DNA of 64,000 nt from Brachionus rotundiformis (Eukaryota; Rotifera; Eurotatoria; Ploima; Brachionidae): the NCBI GenBank assembly GCA_016802295.1, contig JAESIW010000199.1, positions 334,095-398,094 of the forward strand. Direction: 5' to 3'. Made by a program: the position numbers and the translations under genes. This document shows positions 12,286 to 24,900 of this stretch, one piece after another; position 1 is the first letter of the stretch, and every line of letters starts with the position of its first letter. The notes under the pieces are model-generated. The model was not told where the DNA came from, did not search any database, and worked only from the letters and a program-made list of their open reading frames with translations.

Positions 12286-13769
12286 ATGAGCCTAAATTTG
12301 GATTTTTTAACTTTTCGAAGCTTATTTTACCTTTTAAAGCCCAGCGAAGCCTATTACAAAAATGTGTCCGAAGTACCAGACTACGTAGCCAAGGCATTTA
12401 ATATATTTTTTTCATTTATTATCATTGAACAAATAATACTGTTGATTAAAAATCAAAAAATATCCTTCAGATTAAATGACACAGTAATTAAAAAATTTAA
12501 AAAAAATTTTTTTTTTTTAATTAGAAAATTAATTTTTAGATCAGTTCACTTAGTGCTGGAATAATATCCATTTTGCCAAGGTATTTATTCAAAAATGACA
12601 CAGAGACTCTTTTTAATCTTGGGAAATTAGTCTTTATTTAAGAAAAATTCAGTTGGTTACCTATATTTGGTGCTATGAAAAATTTAACTTGACTACACTT
12701 AGCTACGATTCGGTATCTACGTATATAATAGCATTTCTTTTGGTAGATCTTGGCTACTATTGGTTTCATAGAGCGGCCCATGAAATAAACGTGTTTTGGG
12801 CAGCTCATCAGACTCATCACAGTTCAGAGGAGTACAATTTAACCACTGCCCTGAGGCAATCTATCTTCCAGCCATATACCAGCTGGATATTTTATCTGCC
12901 CTTATCACTTATTATTTCACCATCTGTCTTCTTGGTACACTCTCATTTGAACACTATCTACCAATTCTGGATTCATACAGAAATAGTGGACAATTTGGGA
13001 TTTTTGGAGCTCATTTTGAACACTCCAAGTCACCACAGAGTGCATCATGGCCGCAATCCCTACTGCATTGACAAGAACTATGCCGGTGTATTGATCATCT
13101 GGGACCGTATATTCGGCACTTTTCAGCAAGAGACAAAAAACGAACAGCTAGCATATGGTTTGGTTCATCCGCTCAAGACATGGAACCCAGTACATGCTCA
13201 AGTATTCAATTATAAATACATTTACAGAAAGCTAAAAAAAGCAAGTACTTGGTCAGAAATGTTTGGTATTTTGTTCAAAGGACCTGGCTGGGTGAAAGGC
13301 TCAGAACGACTTGGTGACAGAGATGCATTGCCAAAGGTAAAATATCCAATTAGAAAATTTGATGTAGAAATTGGACTTTGGATGAATATTTATGTTGGTT
13401 TACATTTTAGTTTTGTATTGATTATGTTTTCAGTATTAGGAAATTTAAAGGTGAAATTAGAATTTAATTAATTTAAAATTTTAATAAGTAATTTTCAATT
13501 AGCAAGTCGAACCGATTTACATTAGCATTAGCATTTGTTACATAATGTTTTGTTTGACCTGTTTTGGTAAAATTTTGGACAAAAAATCAAGCAGCAATGT
13601 GTACGAATTGATTAGAATTATAATTGGTTTAATAGGGCTGCATTTTGCCAAAGAACTAATAATCAAAACGCTATATGAATCTAATTTTTTATTTACGGCC
13701 TATAGTGGCCTTATTTATTCAAGCATGGCTCTACACACAGCCTTAATTTTTTATAATCTTTATAATTAA
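12286..13769 (+). CDS. AGMO: Alkylglycerol monooxygenase (ether lipid cleavage)
   Basis: Tetrahydrobiopterin-dependent di-iron enzyme of the fatty acid hydroxylase superfamily that cleaves the O-alkyl bond of ether lipids in the ER membrane. Four exons: 12286..12483, 12540..12580, 12631..13450, 13503..13769; introns 56, 50 and 52 nt; 441 residues (human 445). The N-terminal LFYLLKPSEA and VPDYV match AGMO. The histidine iron-ligand boxes are HRAAH (126-130), HQTHH (139-143) and HHRVHH (214-219), with the family NYAGVLIIWDRIFGTF block shortly after. FKGPGW in the C-terminal third is also AGMO-typical. The 41-nt second exon is easily missed but restores the ISSLSAGI segment. An in-frame ATG at 12217 exists, but 12286 gives the family-length N-terminus. 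Confidence 0.95.
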
Positions 13770-15974
13770 TTTTTAAAATTGGATAACTTTTACTTTTTAA
13801 AATAAAAAAAATGTTAAACTTTAATTATTAAAAATTTTTTTGATTTTTTTATTTTAATTTTGAAGAGTTACTTTTTTTAAATAGCTTTTTTGGCAAAATT
13901 AGCCATTTGAACAAAAAGCTCTTATTTGAGATGATTATTTGGTTAAAACCAAATATCACGGTTAATTTTTTTTTGATTAATCTTTATCTATAATAAATTA
14001 ATTAGAAAAATAAGCTAACCATTTAGTTCATCTATATAATTTGATTAAAAATTGTTCTCTTTTACCATTCATTTTCTTTAAAGTTTAAAAACTCACGACA
14101 TACAGCCTAAACTTGGTCTGTGAGTGTCATCTTGCCAAAAAATGGTTATATTGATGAAAAATATCAACTTTTTGGTTGACTAAAGCACCATATATTTTCG
14201 AAATTAAGCATACATTCGTTCCACTTGTTCTGGAGCAAATTCACTGTTCAAATTCTACCTGAAACACGTCATTATTTCCTAAGAATGGTTGTCTTTCAAT
14301 TCAAGCTGACCATTCGCTCCTTTTACCATAATTTAGAAAATTGACTACTGTTAAGATCAAAAGTAGTGGTGTTTCTGGATGAAGGAATTTTATGTTTTTC
14401 ATTCGAAAGCTGATTTTACCACAGTTTAATTTTTCAGACTAATCTTGTGCCAATTTTACTTTGATTATAATGCTGTTTGATCTTATTTCCAAAATACTTA
14501 TCATTTATAATCATTATTACCAAATATTAGATAAATATTAGATTAGTCTTTACAGACAGATATGAAAAAATGTGGACAAATGATTTCAATTTATTAGTAA
14601 CATTGGCAACTTTGAATCGAAGTACAACTTGGACCACATGGTCAAATTAATTTTTAATAATAAATAAAATTATGGAGATAAATTTTTAATTTTTTGATGA
14701 ATTAATTAGGAGAAGATTCGTCCAAAACTTAAACACCAAACACTTATTTAAATTGATTTTTTTTATATTCTAATTAGAAAAAGATCACATTTTTATTTAA
14801 TAAACTAAGTTAAGTGTTTTTAGTTTTCGGAAGATTAATAAAATTCATCTAATATCCTCTTATAATTTGATCTCGAAAGATCATCTCCAAATCTTTTGAC
14901 AAATTAGAATATTAAGTCGACAATTAGTTTAATTTTACCAAATAATTATCTACTATTATTAATATTTATTAGAAAAATTAATTTTTTTTTCCCCAAATTG
15001 AGAAATAGGTAAATGATTGTATCAAAAATTATAAAATTAAATTGAATGTTAAAACCTTTATCTACTGATTCATTATCTAACAAATTAATAAGAAAAAATT
15101 TATTGTAAGTGTGTAAAATTAATCAAAAATAAAAAAAAACTTGTTAAGATTTACGTCACGTGGCAACACTTCCTTTAAAGAAAAAAAAGTGAATTAGAGA
15201 TAAAATGCTCTTAATTGAGGCCATACTCTAAAAGCTCATTTTTCAGTAATTTTTGGCAAAGATCACAAAATTTAAATTTATAAAATAATATTAAGCAAAC
15301 GTAGGCAATTTGAAAAATATCTAAAATTAATATCATTTAAATGGATTTGAAAATTCATCTTAACACTTAAGAGGAAATCAATTAAGACTAATTATTAATG
15401 CCTAGAGGATATTTTTGTTCTGACGAAATATCACCAGAAAATGTATTCGTTAAGTGTGCACGAATGAGCTCAGGTTCGGAGACACTTTAAGTTTAAAATT
15501 AAAATGATATATTCGAAATGTTAATTAAGAAAATAGCTATGCCATAAGCTCTTAATCGCGCATAGTTTTGCCATGGAATTTAAGATATTTTCTAATTAAA
15601 ATAAAATTTAATTAAATATCAGAAATTGGAGCTAATTACAAACAACGACTAAAGAGCATTTAAGGCACACAAGCAAGAGGCAAAATCGGATTATAATAAG
15701 AGAGAAGACAACACAAGTCATAAAACGTAATTAAAAAAAAAATTTCCAAGCTAATTTTCTTCACTTTTTAATTTATTATTTGCCATTTTATCAGCAAAAA
15801 AAATAAAAAAAATATCTATTGTTAAAAATAATTATAGACAATTATCTATATTTAGATAATAAGATTGTATCTATTCTCAGGTGCAACTAAGAAAGCGTTA
15901 GTGTATAAGTAGTATGAAAAAGAGACCAGTTTTGGACATATGCAGTGACATGGTTTGATAGAGCTAGTGCTACA
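13770..15974. other. AT-rich intergenic sequence upstream of RIM
   Basis: This 2.2-kb spacer should contain the AGMO 3' UTR and the RIM promoter. The part at about 14090-14460 is less AT-rich than its surroundings, but no frame there resembles a known protein and I could not assign it to a repeat seen elsewhere in the window. No further structure seen. Confidence 0.5.
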
Positions 15975-18900
15975 ATGAGCAAACAAATACCCGAGCTGAG
16001 CTTGAACCACTTGACCAAAAATGAACTTGAACAAATAAAAAAAGTTATACAAAGACAAATTGAGTTCGAAAATGAGATAGAACAGTCCATTGGGTCGGAT
16101 AGATTTATTTTATGTTTTTTTTTGTTCAATTTAAATTAATTAATTTTATTTGCAGCGGTCTTAAGAAGACCATGTGCTATCTGATCAAGAGCCAAGAGAA
16201 TGTAAATAATGCAAATGATGAGAATACGCTGCTTAAGGCCGATAAGATGTCGGCTAAGAATCTTAGCACGGGTTGTATGTACTCGTCGTCAAGCAGCGCT
16301 CAAAATAGTCTTCTGGGAGCTTTGTCGTTCAATTCCATCAGTGGTCAAAAAGCATGCTATTTATGCAAGAGATCGTCCAGCTTTAATCTCCCACTTATAG
16401 AAAAGATTAATTTTCTAAAACCAGTCAAAAACAACAACCTATTTCAATGTAATGACTGTTCTAATATTGCTTGCCAATCTTGTGGCAACGTGTATAATCA
16501 GGAATTTTCTCATCAATGCGTAAGCATTCATATTTAGTTTATCTATTTATTTGTTTTTTTTTGGACAAATAATATAAAAAATGAAATATCTTTACTTAAA
16601 ATAATTTTGTATCATTTATTGATTTATTCCTTATGACATGGAATATTAAATTTTACCCAAAATGTACAAATTAATTAAAAATTAATTTATCAAACTAGAG
16701 ACTTCTGCTTAATGATAATTTAGCTTAATTAACTTTTAAGAGGTTATTTTTTATTCTGAACAAAGCATAAAGATAATAAATTGATTCTTGTTGGTCATCT
16801 TAATGTGGCTATTTTCCATATTTTTGACAATCATAACCATATTGCTTTAATTTAAAAAATTGCTACCATTTTATCTTCGATTTTTCTTAGAAAATACCAA
16901 GACCGTTTGACCAAAAGTGATCAGTTTAGGACAAGTTTGTGGGCTTACAGGAGAGTTATGGACTTGCCATTTGAGACCAAGTTAGAAAAGAAAGATAAGG
17001 CTTCCAGGTTGCCTCTGGAGTTATTTTATGGCAAACTACTCATCATCTGACGATCGAGCACCATTTGGTAGAAAAATTTACCAAAATTTTTATGCATCAA
17101 ACAATTTTTTTACTATTTTTTCCAATTCACTTTACTTCCAGCGAGACAACAAATAATAGATAAGACAGAACAATAGATTCAATTAATAGAATCGTAGGAC
17201 TTTCTGTTCAAGATTCAGTACCATGGTCTTTCAATAAAAAATAAAATTTTTAGAAATAAAACAAAATTTAAATAATCGTTTTTGATTTTAATATAAAATA
17301 AATATTTATTACTAATTAATAAATTTTTTATATGCCAAATTAAATTAATTAAAAGTTGTCTATTGAATAAACAAGAATGGTCCTCATGGTGGAAAGTGGC
17401 GTTGTAAAATTTGCATTGTCAAGCGAGAGTTGGCCAAGAAAAGTGGCTGTTGGTCATCGTGTGGTGAGGAGGCACGGATTGACGTGAGGCAAAGCTTGCT
17501 CGAAACGCTGAATAGTATAAGCCAATTGGAGAAACAGAAACAAGTCGAGCCACAGCCTTCGACCGAGTTCAGCGACATAAAGAGGATTAGGATCAAAAAG
17601 TTCGGTCTATTGGCTGCCGCGGCCAGCAAGTTCAACACCAATTTGTATCTCAGGCGACACAGCCAAACTGAAAATGGTGACAATTCCAAAGTAATAAGTC
17701 TGGATGAGTGGCGCAAGAGGCGAAGCACTAACAACCAGGAAGCAATGACTGTGGCTGAAGATGACGAGTCCAGGATAAATAAGAAGACCTTTCGCCAATT
17801 TTCCATGAACAAGACAGAGCAAAAGCCTACAAACGAAGGCGAAGAAGTTGCCTTGAACCCAAAAGATTTGAATGAGTTTATCCAAAAGACAGAATCTGAC
17901 GAAAATTTGGCAAACTTGGCCAAAGTAATTCTAATCGAGCACAAACGCTCTTTACAAATGAGCCAGACAATGACCCAAGATTCGTCCATTTCCTACAACC
18001 AGTCGACAGATTCAAGACGCGACTCGTTCAGCTCCAGACAAGATTCAAGCATTAGTGTGCACGAAAACGATTCAAGCAAGCACTCTTCCAAGCATGGTGG
18101 CTCTCAGAAGAAAAACTCCCACGATTGGCGACAGCGGAGAAGAAATTTGATGTTCAAATCAAAAAAATGGTCAAATGCATTTGACGAAGAGAACCAAGAC
18201 TCGTCCCAAATGATCACCACAGATGAGTCATTTGCTTCCAATTCTTTACTCGAAAACACCGAATCTAAAAACAACTCACCTATTTTCAACGATGACAGCT
18301 CTTGTTCGGTGCATATCAGTGCACCAAATCATAGCCCTCAGTTCCAGATAAGAAGCTCTTTTGGCGAGGATTCAGAAACAATTAATTGTGAGAAGATAAC
18401 AACGCGTAAAAATACGCGCAAACTTCCCGATTTACCAATAAGTAAGTCCAAGTTTGCATCCTAATTACCTTAATTAATTGTTAGCTTTAATTTAAAATTT
18501 TCAAATAGATTACTTTATTGATTATAGAAATTAGTTTAATTAATTTTTTTTTATAATTTAGTTCTACCCTAAAATTTCTTTAATTTGCTGATTTTTGCCA
18601 AGAAGCCCTGAAGGGTTATCTAGGCATATTGTGCCATTGTTAACTAAATCAAATAAAATCTTATTCTTAATAGATATATTCTAATTTAATTATATTCTTG
18701 GTCCATATCTTGGTCTTCCTAAATCGAGCTCGGTAGACGTTGGTAGTGAAGATTATTTACAACCTATTCCAAGATTCTAAAAAAATTAAATATAATAGAT
18801 AAAATTTAATGCTATTCTTTTTGTATATATATTTGTGGTATTAACAATTACAAAAGCAAACAGAGCAAAAATTCTTCCTATTTTGACAAATTAAAATTTA

Positions 18901-21900
18901 CTAAAATAAAATATATTTAAAAAAATACTGCAACATACTTTGGTGTATCATTTTTACCAAAAATAAAAACCTTATTTTCTTTAATTTATTTTTTTAAAAT
19001 CGATTATTTGTTAGGTAAACAAAATCAATAATCAATTTAAGTCTTGTTGATACAAATAAGTGCCCCTTGGTTCGATCTATGTTGCTTTCTTGTAAAGCAT
19101 ACCTAGATCTTTATGGAGTAATTTGAAGAAATTTACATTATTTTATTTTAGTAAATTTTAATTTTAATAAAATAGGAAGAATTTTTGTTCTGTTTGTTTT
19201 TGAAATTCACAATACATTTTAATTATTCGTGGGAAATTTTATATAGATTTTTTGGAACAAAATCATACTCAATTAACTGATAAAAAAGTTTTAAATAACA
19301 ATTTATTAATTGAAAATGAATGCTTCAATGTTAACCAAAAAGGATAAAATAGATATTTTTTGTCTTTTGTTTTTGTTTTATTCATTTGTATTAAAATTTA
19401 AAAATAGCAAATAAATAATTCATTTTTGTTTTTAATTTCATAAAATTAATTTATATATGATAAATTAGAATTTTAAATTTTCATATCCTCATTTGTTTCA
19501 CTTTCATTAAATTTTCAATAATATTTCTTGTTTTTAATTTGAACCTAATAAATATATACAGTTACAATCAAATCTAGATAATATTTTTTTTTAAAATTGA
19601 TTTTATTTATATCAAAATATGCATATCATATAATAAAAAATATATATCATATATAATAATTATTTTTTTCTTCGGTTTTATTAAATTGATTCTTTTCCAA
19701 AAAAAAATATCTTTCTATCCATTTATAAATTACTTCTAATTAAATAATAATGATGACAAAATCCTCTAAAGAGATTATAAAATAAGATACTTAAAATTTA
19801 AGTAGATACAAGCAGACTTGTACTGATAAGAACTGATAATAAGTGATTAAAAAAAAAAATTAATTTAAAAATAAATTTTATTAATTTAATTAAAAATTTA
19901 TTCCTAGCATCAAAATCAATCGACATCAGCTTAAAATCAAATAAATCGAATGAGGACTTGATGATGGAAAATGATAATTCCCTAATTACGACTAGTAACA
20001 CGAGCATATCGAGCCACAAGTCCACAGATAAATCGTTTAAGAGAAAAAAATTAGGCAAAAAATCACGTAATCAGTCGTTGTCTAATGAAAACGAGACCAA
20101 ATTGAGCAAGAACAATTTTTCTCGTTCCATAGACTCCATTGATTCTTTGAACAAGCCTAAAGTAAAAAATGAATTGACCAAATTGACCACTAAATCGGTT
20201 GACTTTGCCAAATTGAATGAAAAAAAAAATTCCAATCTGATATTGGTTAACTCGATTTTGACACAGAGAAGCATTGACTATCCGTGCATTGTGAGAAAAG
20301 CGCCAAAACTCTCGGACATTGTCCGAAAGAGGCTTTTGTTTCAGAAGGTTAGCCGCGGTGCCACGCTGCTTGGCGAATCTTTTTCCAATTCAATCGAAAA
20401 AGAGCATGTGCCTAAAACACCGCGCAAAATAATCATCAGACAGGACAACTCCATCGAAATAAGTCTCAGTCGACCACCTAGATTAAGAAGGCAAAATTTT
20501 TCCGAAGACATAACTACCAGCAACTTTTCCCAGCAATTGAACAGCACCAGTCTGGCTGAATCATCTGGTCTAAAGCAGAACCCGTCAATGCTGAGTGTGT
20601 CCTCAACTAATGATAGGCGAAAGACTATCGAGACATGTGAGAACATTTTTATTCAATCAGAAGAGAGTACCAAGCTGCGTGCTCGAACTCCACCATCTAA
20701 TCCACACCGCATACTTCTTTACAAAGACAAGTCAGATAAATCAATAAGAAGTAATTAGTGGTTTTTATTTTAAAATTTTATTCACTGAAAATTTTAAAAT
20801 TATTTTAAAAAATCTTCCTAAATCATTTTTTAAACCATTTTATGTCGAACCGGGCTTGGTACCGGCTTTGGCAGAGTTTTGATAGCGATTACACTTTTTC
20901 AAGAAGCCAGTGGGACGTTCATCATAAACAGCGCCACTCATCCGAGCACTCAAAATTGGCTGCGAACTCGGCAACTATTTAGACTAGCTTGAAACCACAA
21001 ACCAAGCGACTTTTATCAAAAAGTCTTAACTTAAGGCTTCCAAAGTGTAAGATCTATCTGCTAGTGGCTAAATACAGACACTTTTTGAATTGACAATAAA
21101 ATAAGTTAGTTAGTTGTCCAGCATGGCCTTGAATACTTCCGTGGATGTAGATTTAACAACACTACCAGGCAATCTGCTTCATTGTGGAACCACTACTATT
21201 TCCTCTTAATTTAATCCTTTCTCCTCTAATAAAGATAAAGGGACTCGAGTTAGCTTAGCTTGTTCCATTTGCTAGTTTATGCATTTCAATCACATCTCCT
21301 CTCACTCGTCTTTCACATTTTCATTTGTTTGGTAAAGCCTTTCTTCAACAATCATAGGTGCAGTCTGACCATAAATGCATAAAATTTTGTCCATAAGCTC
21401 AAAAATTCCTAATATCTTGTTTGCTTTTGCACAGCCAAATCTCTCTCGCAGCTATTAACCTCTAGTGTTACATTTCCAATCTCATCATTGCCATCAGCTA
21501 TGCCTCTCATTCACTCTTCCAAAGTGCATTACCTTGGATTTTTTGGCACACCAACCCATGTCCCATATCTCAATCCATTCACAAATCACATCTAAATCTT
21601 TCTGTAACTTTTTCATAAATTTGATTATTTTAAAAATTTAATCTATTTAATAGAAAATTTCAAAAATTAAAATGCTTTTTGGCAAAAAAATTGATCCTGT
21701 TTGCACCATCTAATTAATCAGTGTTTATGGCCACTCTAGACATCCTTTTTGTTCTTTATTTAAAATTTTATCATTAAATTACGCAAAACCACAAATGTAG
21801 CCAATCTTCACCACAAAAAAGATAACCCTCTTGATAAAGTATTGGTTTTCAGATTTGTTGACCATACTTACATACATAAGTTTTTGCTTGAACCAAGAGA

Positions 21901-24900
21901 TTAATTGTTATTATTTAAGCAAATGGCTTGGGAATGATAATGATAGGTGGCTATGAATGTGAAGATGGAACTCTTGGCTGTTTTGTTACATTTGTGATTA
22001 AAGGTGGACCAGCTGATTTGAACAGTATAGAAGTTGGCGACCAAATACTTGAGTTTAATGGTCATTCTTTGATCGACTCCACTTATGATGAAGTTCGCAG
22101 TTACCTCAACTATAGTGGTGACTATGTTCAATTGGTGGTGCATCATAACAATATTCGCTTCAAAATAGGACCTAGCACAAGTCCTCTGGAAATATCCAGA
22201 CATTTCGAAACTGTGCCAAGGCTTTGCCAATCTGCTAATCGCAAACGCCGCAATCTACCTCCGTTGCCAACATCTAATCTTTACCAAGAATCCCAGAGTA
22301 GTGTGTTCAAAACTGATTCTGATTATGTTGTTGCCGAAACAATTCATGTGCCTCCGGGTAGTAATCTCCTTAAGCCCATTCTAATTAACCATGGTCGACT
22401 TCTGATGCAACTTTGGAATAATTGTGAAAATCTTAAATTAGCCATAACAATAAACCAAGTGAATAATCTACCGCCTAGATCGGCAGATGAGAGATGGTAT
22501 ACATTTGTGTCTGGTAGGCTGATACTAGATGACCAAGAAACAAAAGTTTTCGGAACCAAGCCATTGCTAAATCCAAATGGAATTTGGAACGAAACATTTG
22601 TCTTTGATTACAAGGATTCAATTGATGATGCATTGCTTGAAATTTGTCTTCATGATACTCAATCGCCTGATGACACCAGACCATTGAGAGAAAACTTCAT
22701 TGGCATGATTATTCTGCCGCTATCTGAGGCTAATCTTGAAGACGAGCCAAGATGGTACGAACTAAGGGTAAATAAGTCAAGTTTTTATTCCCTTAAATTT
22801 CAATGGTTGTGCAATTTTTTCCATTTACTTACCTTTTTTTTAATTGACCAGGAGACAATAAGACCATAAAAGGAGTCCCTATCTTAATGGAAATTTGCTT
22901 TAACCATATACAGGGTGCTCAAAAATAAATTACCATATTTTAAGTTTTTCCAATATATTGGGCATTGTAAAATTTGGAACAAAAAACAAAATCATGTTCC
23001 GTGAATTGTCCTCCTGAACTTGAGCTTTGGCATTTTTGATATTCGAAAATGCCAAAGCTCAAGTTTTTGTTTTTTGTTCCAAATTTCACAATGCCCAATA
23101 TATCTGATTTAGAAGTAGTTAATTGTTGAATATTTTGCCAAAGTGATAACTTGGCTTTCAGCTAAAATTAGAAAAAATAGTTTGAAATTTTTACTTAAAA
23201 TTAATCTGTATTCTAATAATTCATAATGAATCTGGTCAAGCAAAGACTGACCAATTATTTAGACCACCTCATAAGTACTAATTCAGTTACATGAACAAAA
23301 ACACAACCATCTTGGACATTTACTATTTGGTCAAAATTTTTGACATCTCTTCTTATTCTTTAGCACTGTATGGTCTTAGATCAACTACACCTAAAAAACG
23401 TGTTATAGCTACCATATGAAGAACAAAAATATTTTATATCTTAAAATTTTTATATTTTATTCTATCATCACGAAAATAAATTTTATTTTTGGAAATTTCA
23501 AAAATATTATTTATCTTTTTTGAAATTTATAGATAGCTCTATCCGAAAGTCAAATTAAAGGTTGAAAAGGATGGATTTTATTTTTCCCAAATTTTTTTTT
23601 TATACAAAAAAATATGGCTATTTAAAACTTAGTTTAAAACTCATTTTATAAAATTTTTTTCGGCTTTAAGAAATGTAAAAAAAGTGATTCCAAAATATGG
23701 TTTCAGAATCTCCATAACGTAGGAGTTAGGCGTTAAACTGCAGACTGTTTAACAAAAATACTGAAAAGTACTAATTTTTACCGTTTTTTTTGCCAAATAT
23801 TAGTCTTTTGGTTAAATAATATATTAAATTTATACACCATTTTGAAGATGAGACTATGCACTTTCAGAATATATGCATATTAATTAATTTATGTCTTTTA
23901 GATTATAAGATATTTTAGCTCAAAGATTACCAACTTTTGTTTTTTTAATATATGGGTGTAGTGGAGTAAAAAAATGCGCAAATTTTACATTAAAAAGGTC
24001 TCACCTTTACCTAACAATATCCTAATTTAAACATTTTTATCAGGTTCTACAATCTCTGATATTTACAGTATTTGGAGCCTTATTAAAGCTTTCAATATTT
24101 CCTTTAAATATTTGGCAAAACTGGCTGTCTTTTTTTCTCATTTCAGCTGTCCAAGAAGACCACATGTTAAATAGCGTACTCTAGTTAAGGCCTTACTACT
24201 GCTGTATAAAATGGTTTCAAATTTTTGCCACGAAATCATCAGTTTCGACTTGAAAGAAATTAACCTTTAAAGCTTACAATTTCTCAATTGTCTTTAAGAT
24301 GTTACCAATTTTATAATTAAATTTAATTAAAAAAATCTAATAAATAAGAACTTATTTTTACTTTTAAATTTTTTAATCAAAACCAAATAAATAAATTAAT
24401 ACTAAAAAAGGACAAACCAACTAGGAAAACAAGTACAGCTAGTGTTACTTTTAAATCATCGTCAAACGATAGCCAAGACAGTGTGCATGAGTCCAAGAAG
24501 AGGAACTTCAACTTCATCAACATATCATCACGAATTTGTAATTAAGAAATTTTCTAAAATTATCTGATCTATATGATGTCTAATTAAGCGAGAAAATCAG
24601 CTCGGAAGCGCTCCTCGAGGCAGTCATCTGTGCGCAGTAATGAGAGTAGTCCTTCTCCTTCATTAAGCGCAGGCTCTTCTAAGGTGACACCAGTGAGACG
24701 ATTGTCAAGAGCGTTTGCCAGACTTTTGTCATTCAGAAGGAACAGCGAATCTGCCATAAAAAAGAATATAATCAAATTTGAGAGTGAGGATGAGGCTCAT
24801 GATGACCAGTCTCTTTCGGCAGCCAGAATCTCCCGCAACAACCAGCGCAGGCACACAGGTAAAACTAATTAGATTCAAGCAAGCTCTAAATTTTTAATTA

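Noticed and set aside
12217..12564. Longer AGMO N-terminus starting at 12217 and reading through the first intron
   Set aside because: The 12286 start and the 12484-12539 intron give family-length sequence and restore the conserved ISSLSAGI segment through a 41-nt exon.
22344..22684. Minus-strand open frames across the RIM C2A exon
   Set aside because: Shadows of a well-supported plus-strand exon with PDZ and C2 homology.
24411..24537. Alternative RIM exon 6 acceptor at actag/GAAAAC
   Set aside because: It puts the exon into a frame with an early TAG; the acceptor at 24409-24410 keeps the frame and gives RDKPTRKTSTAS.
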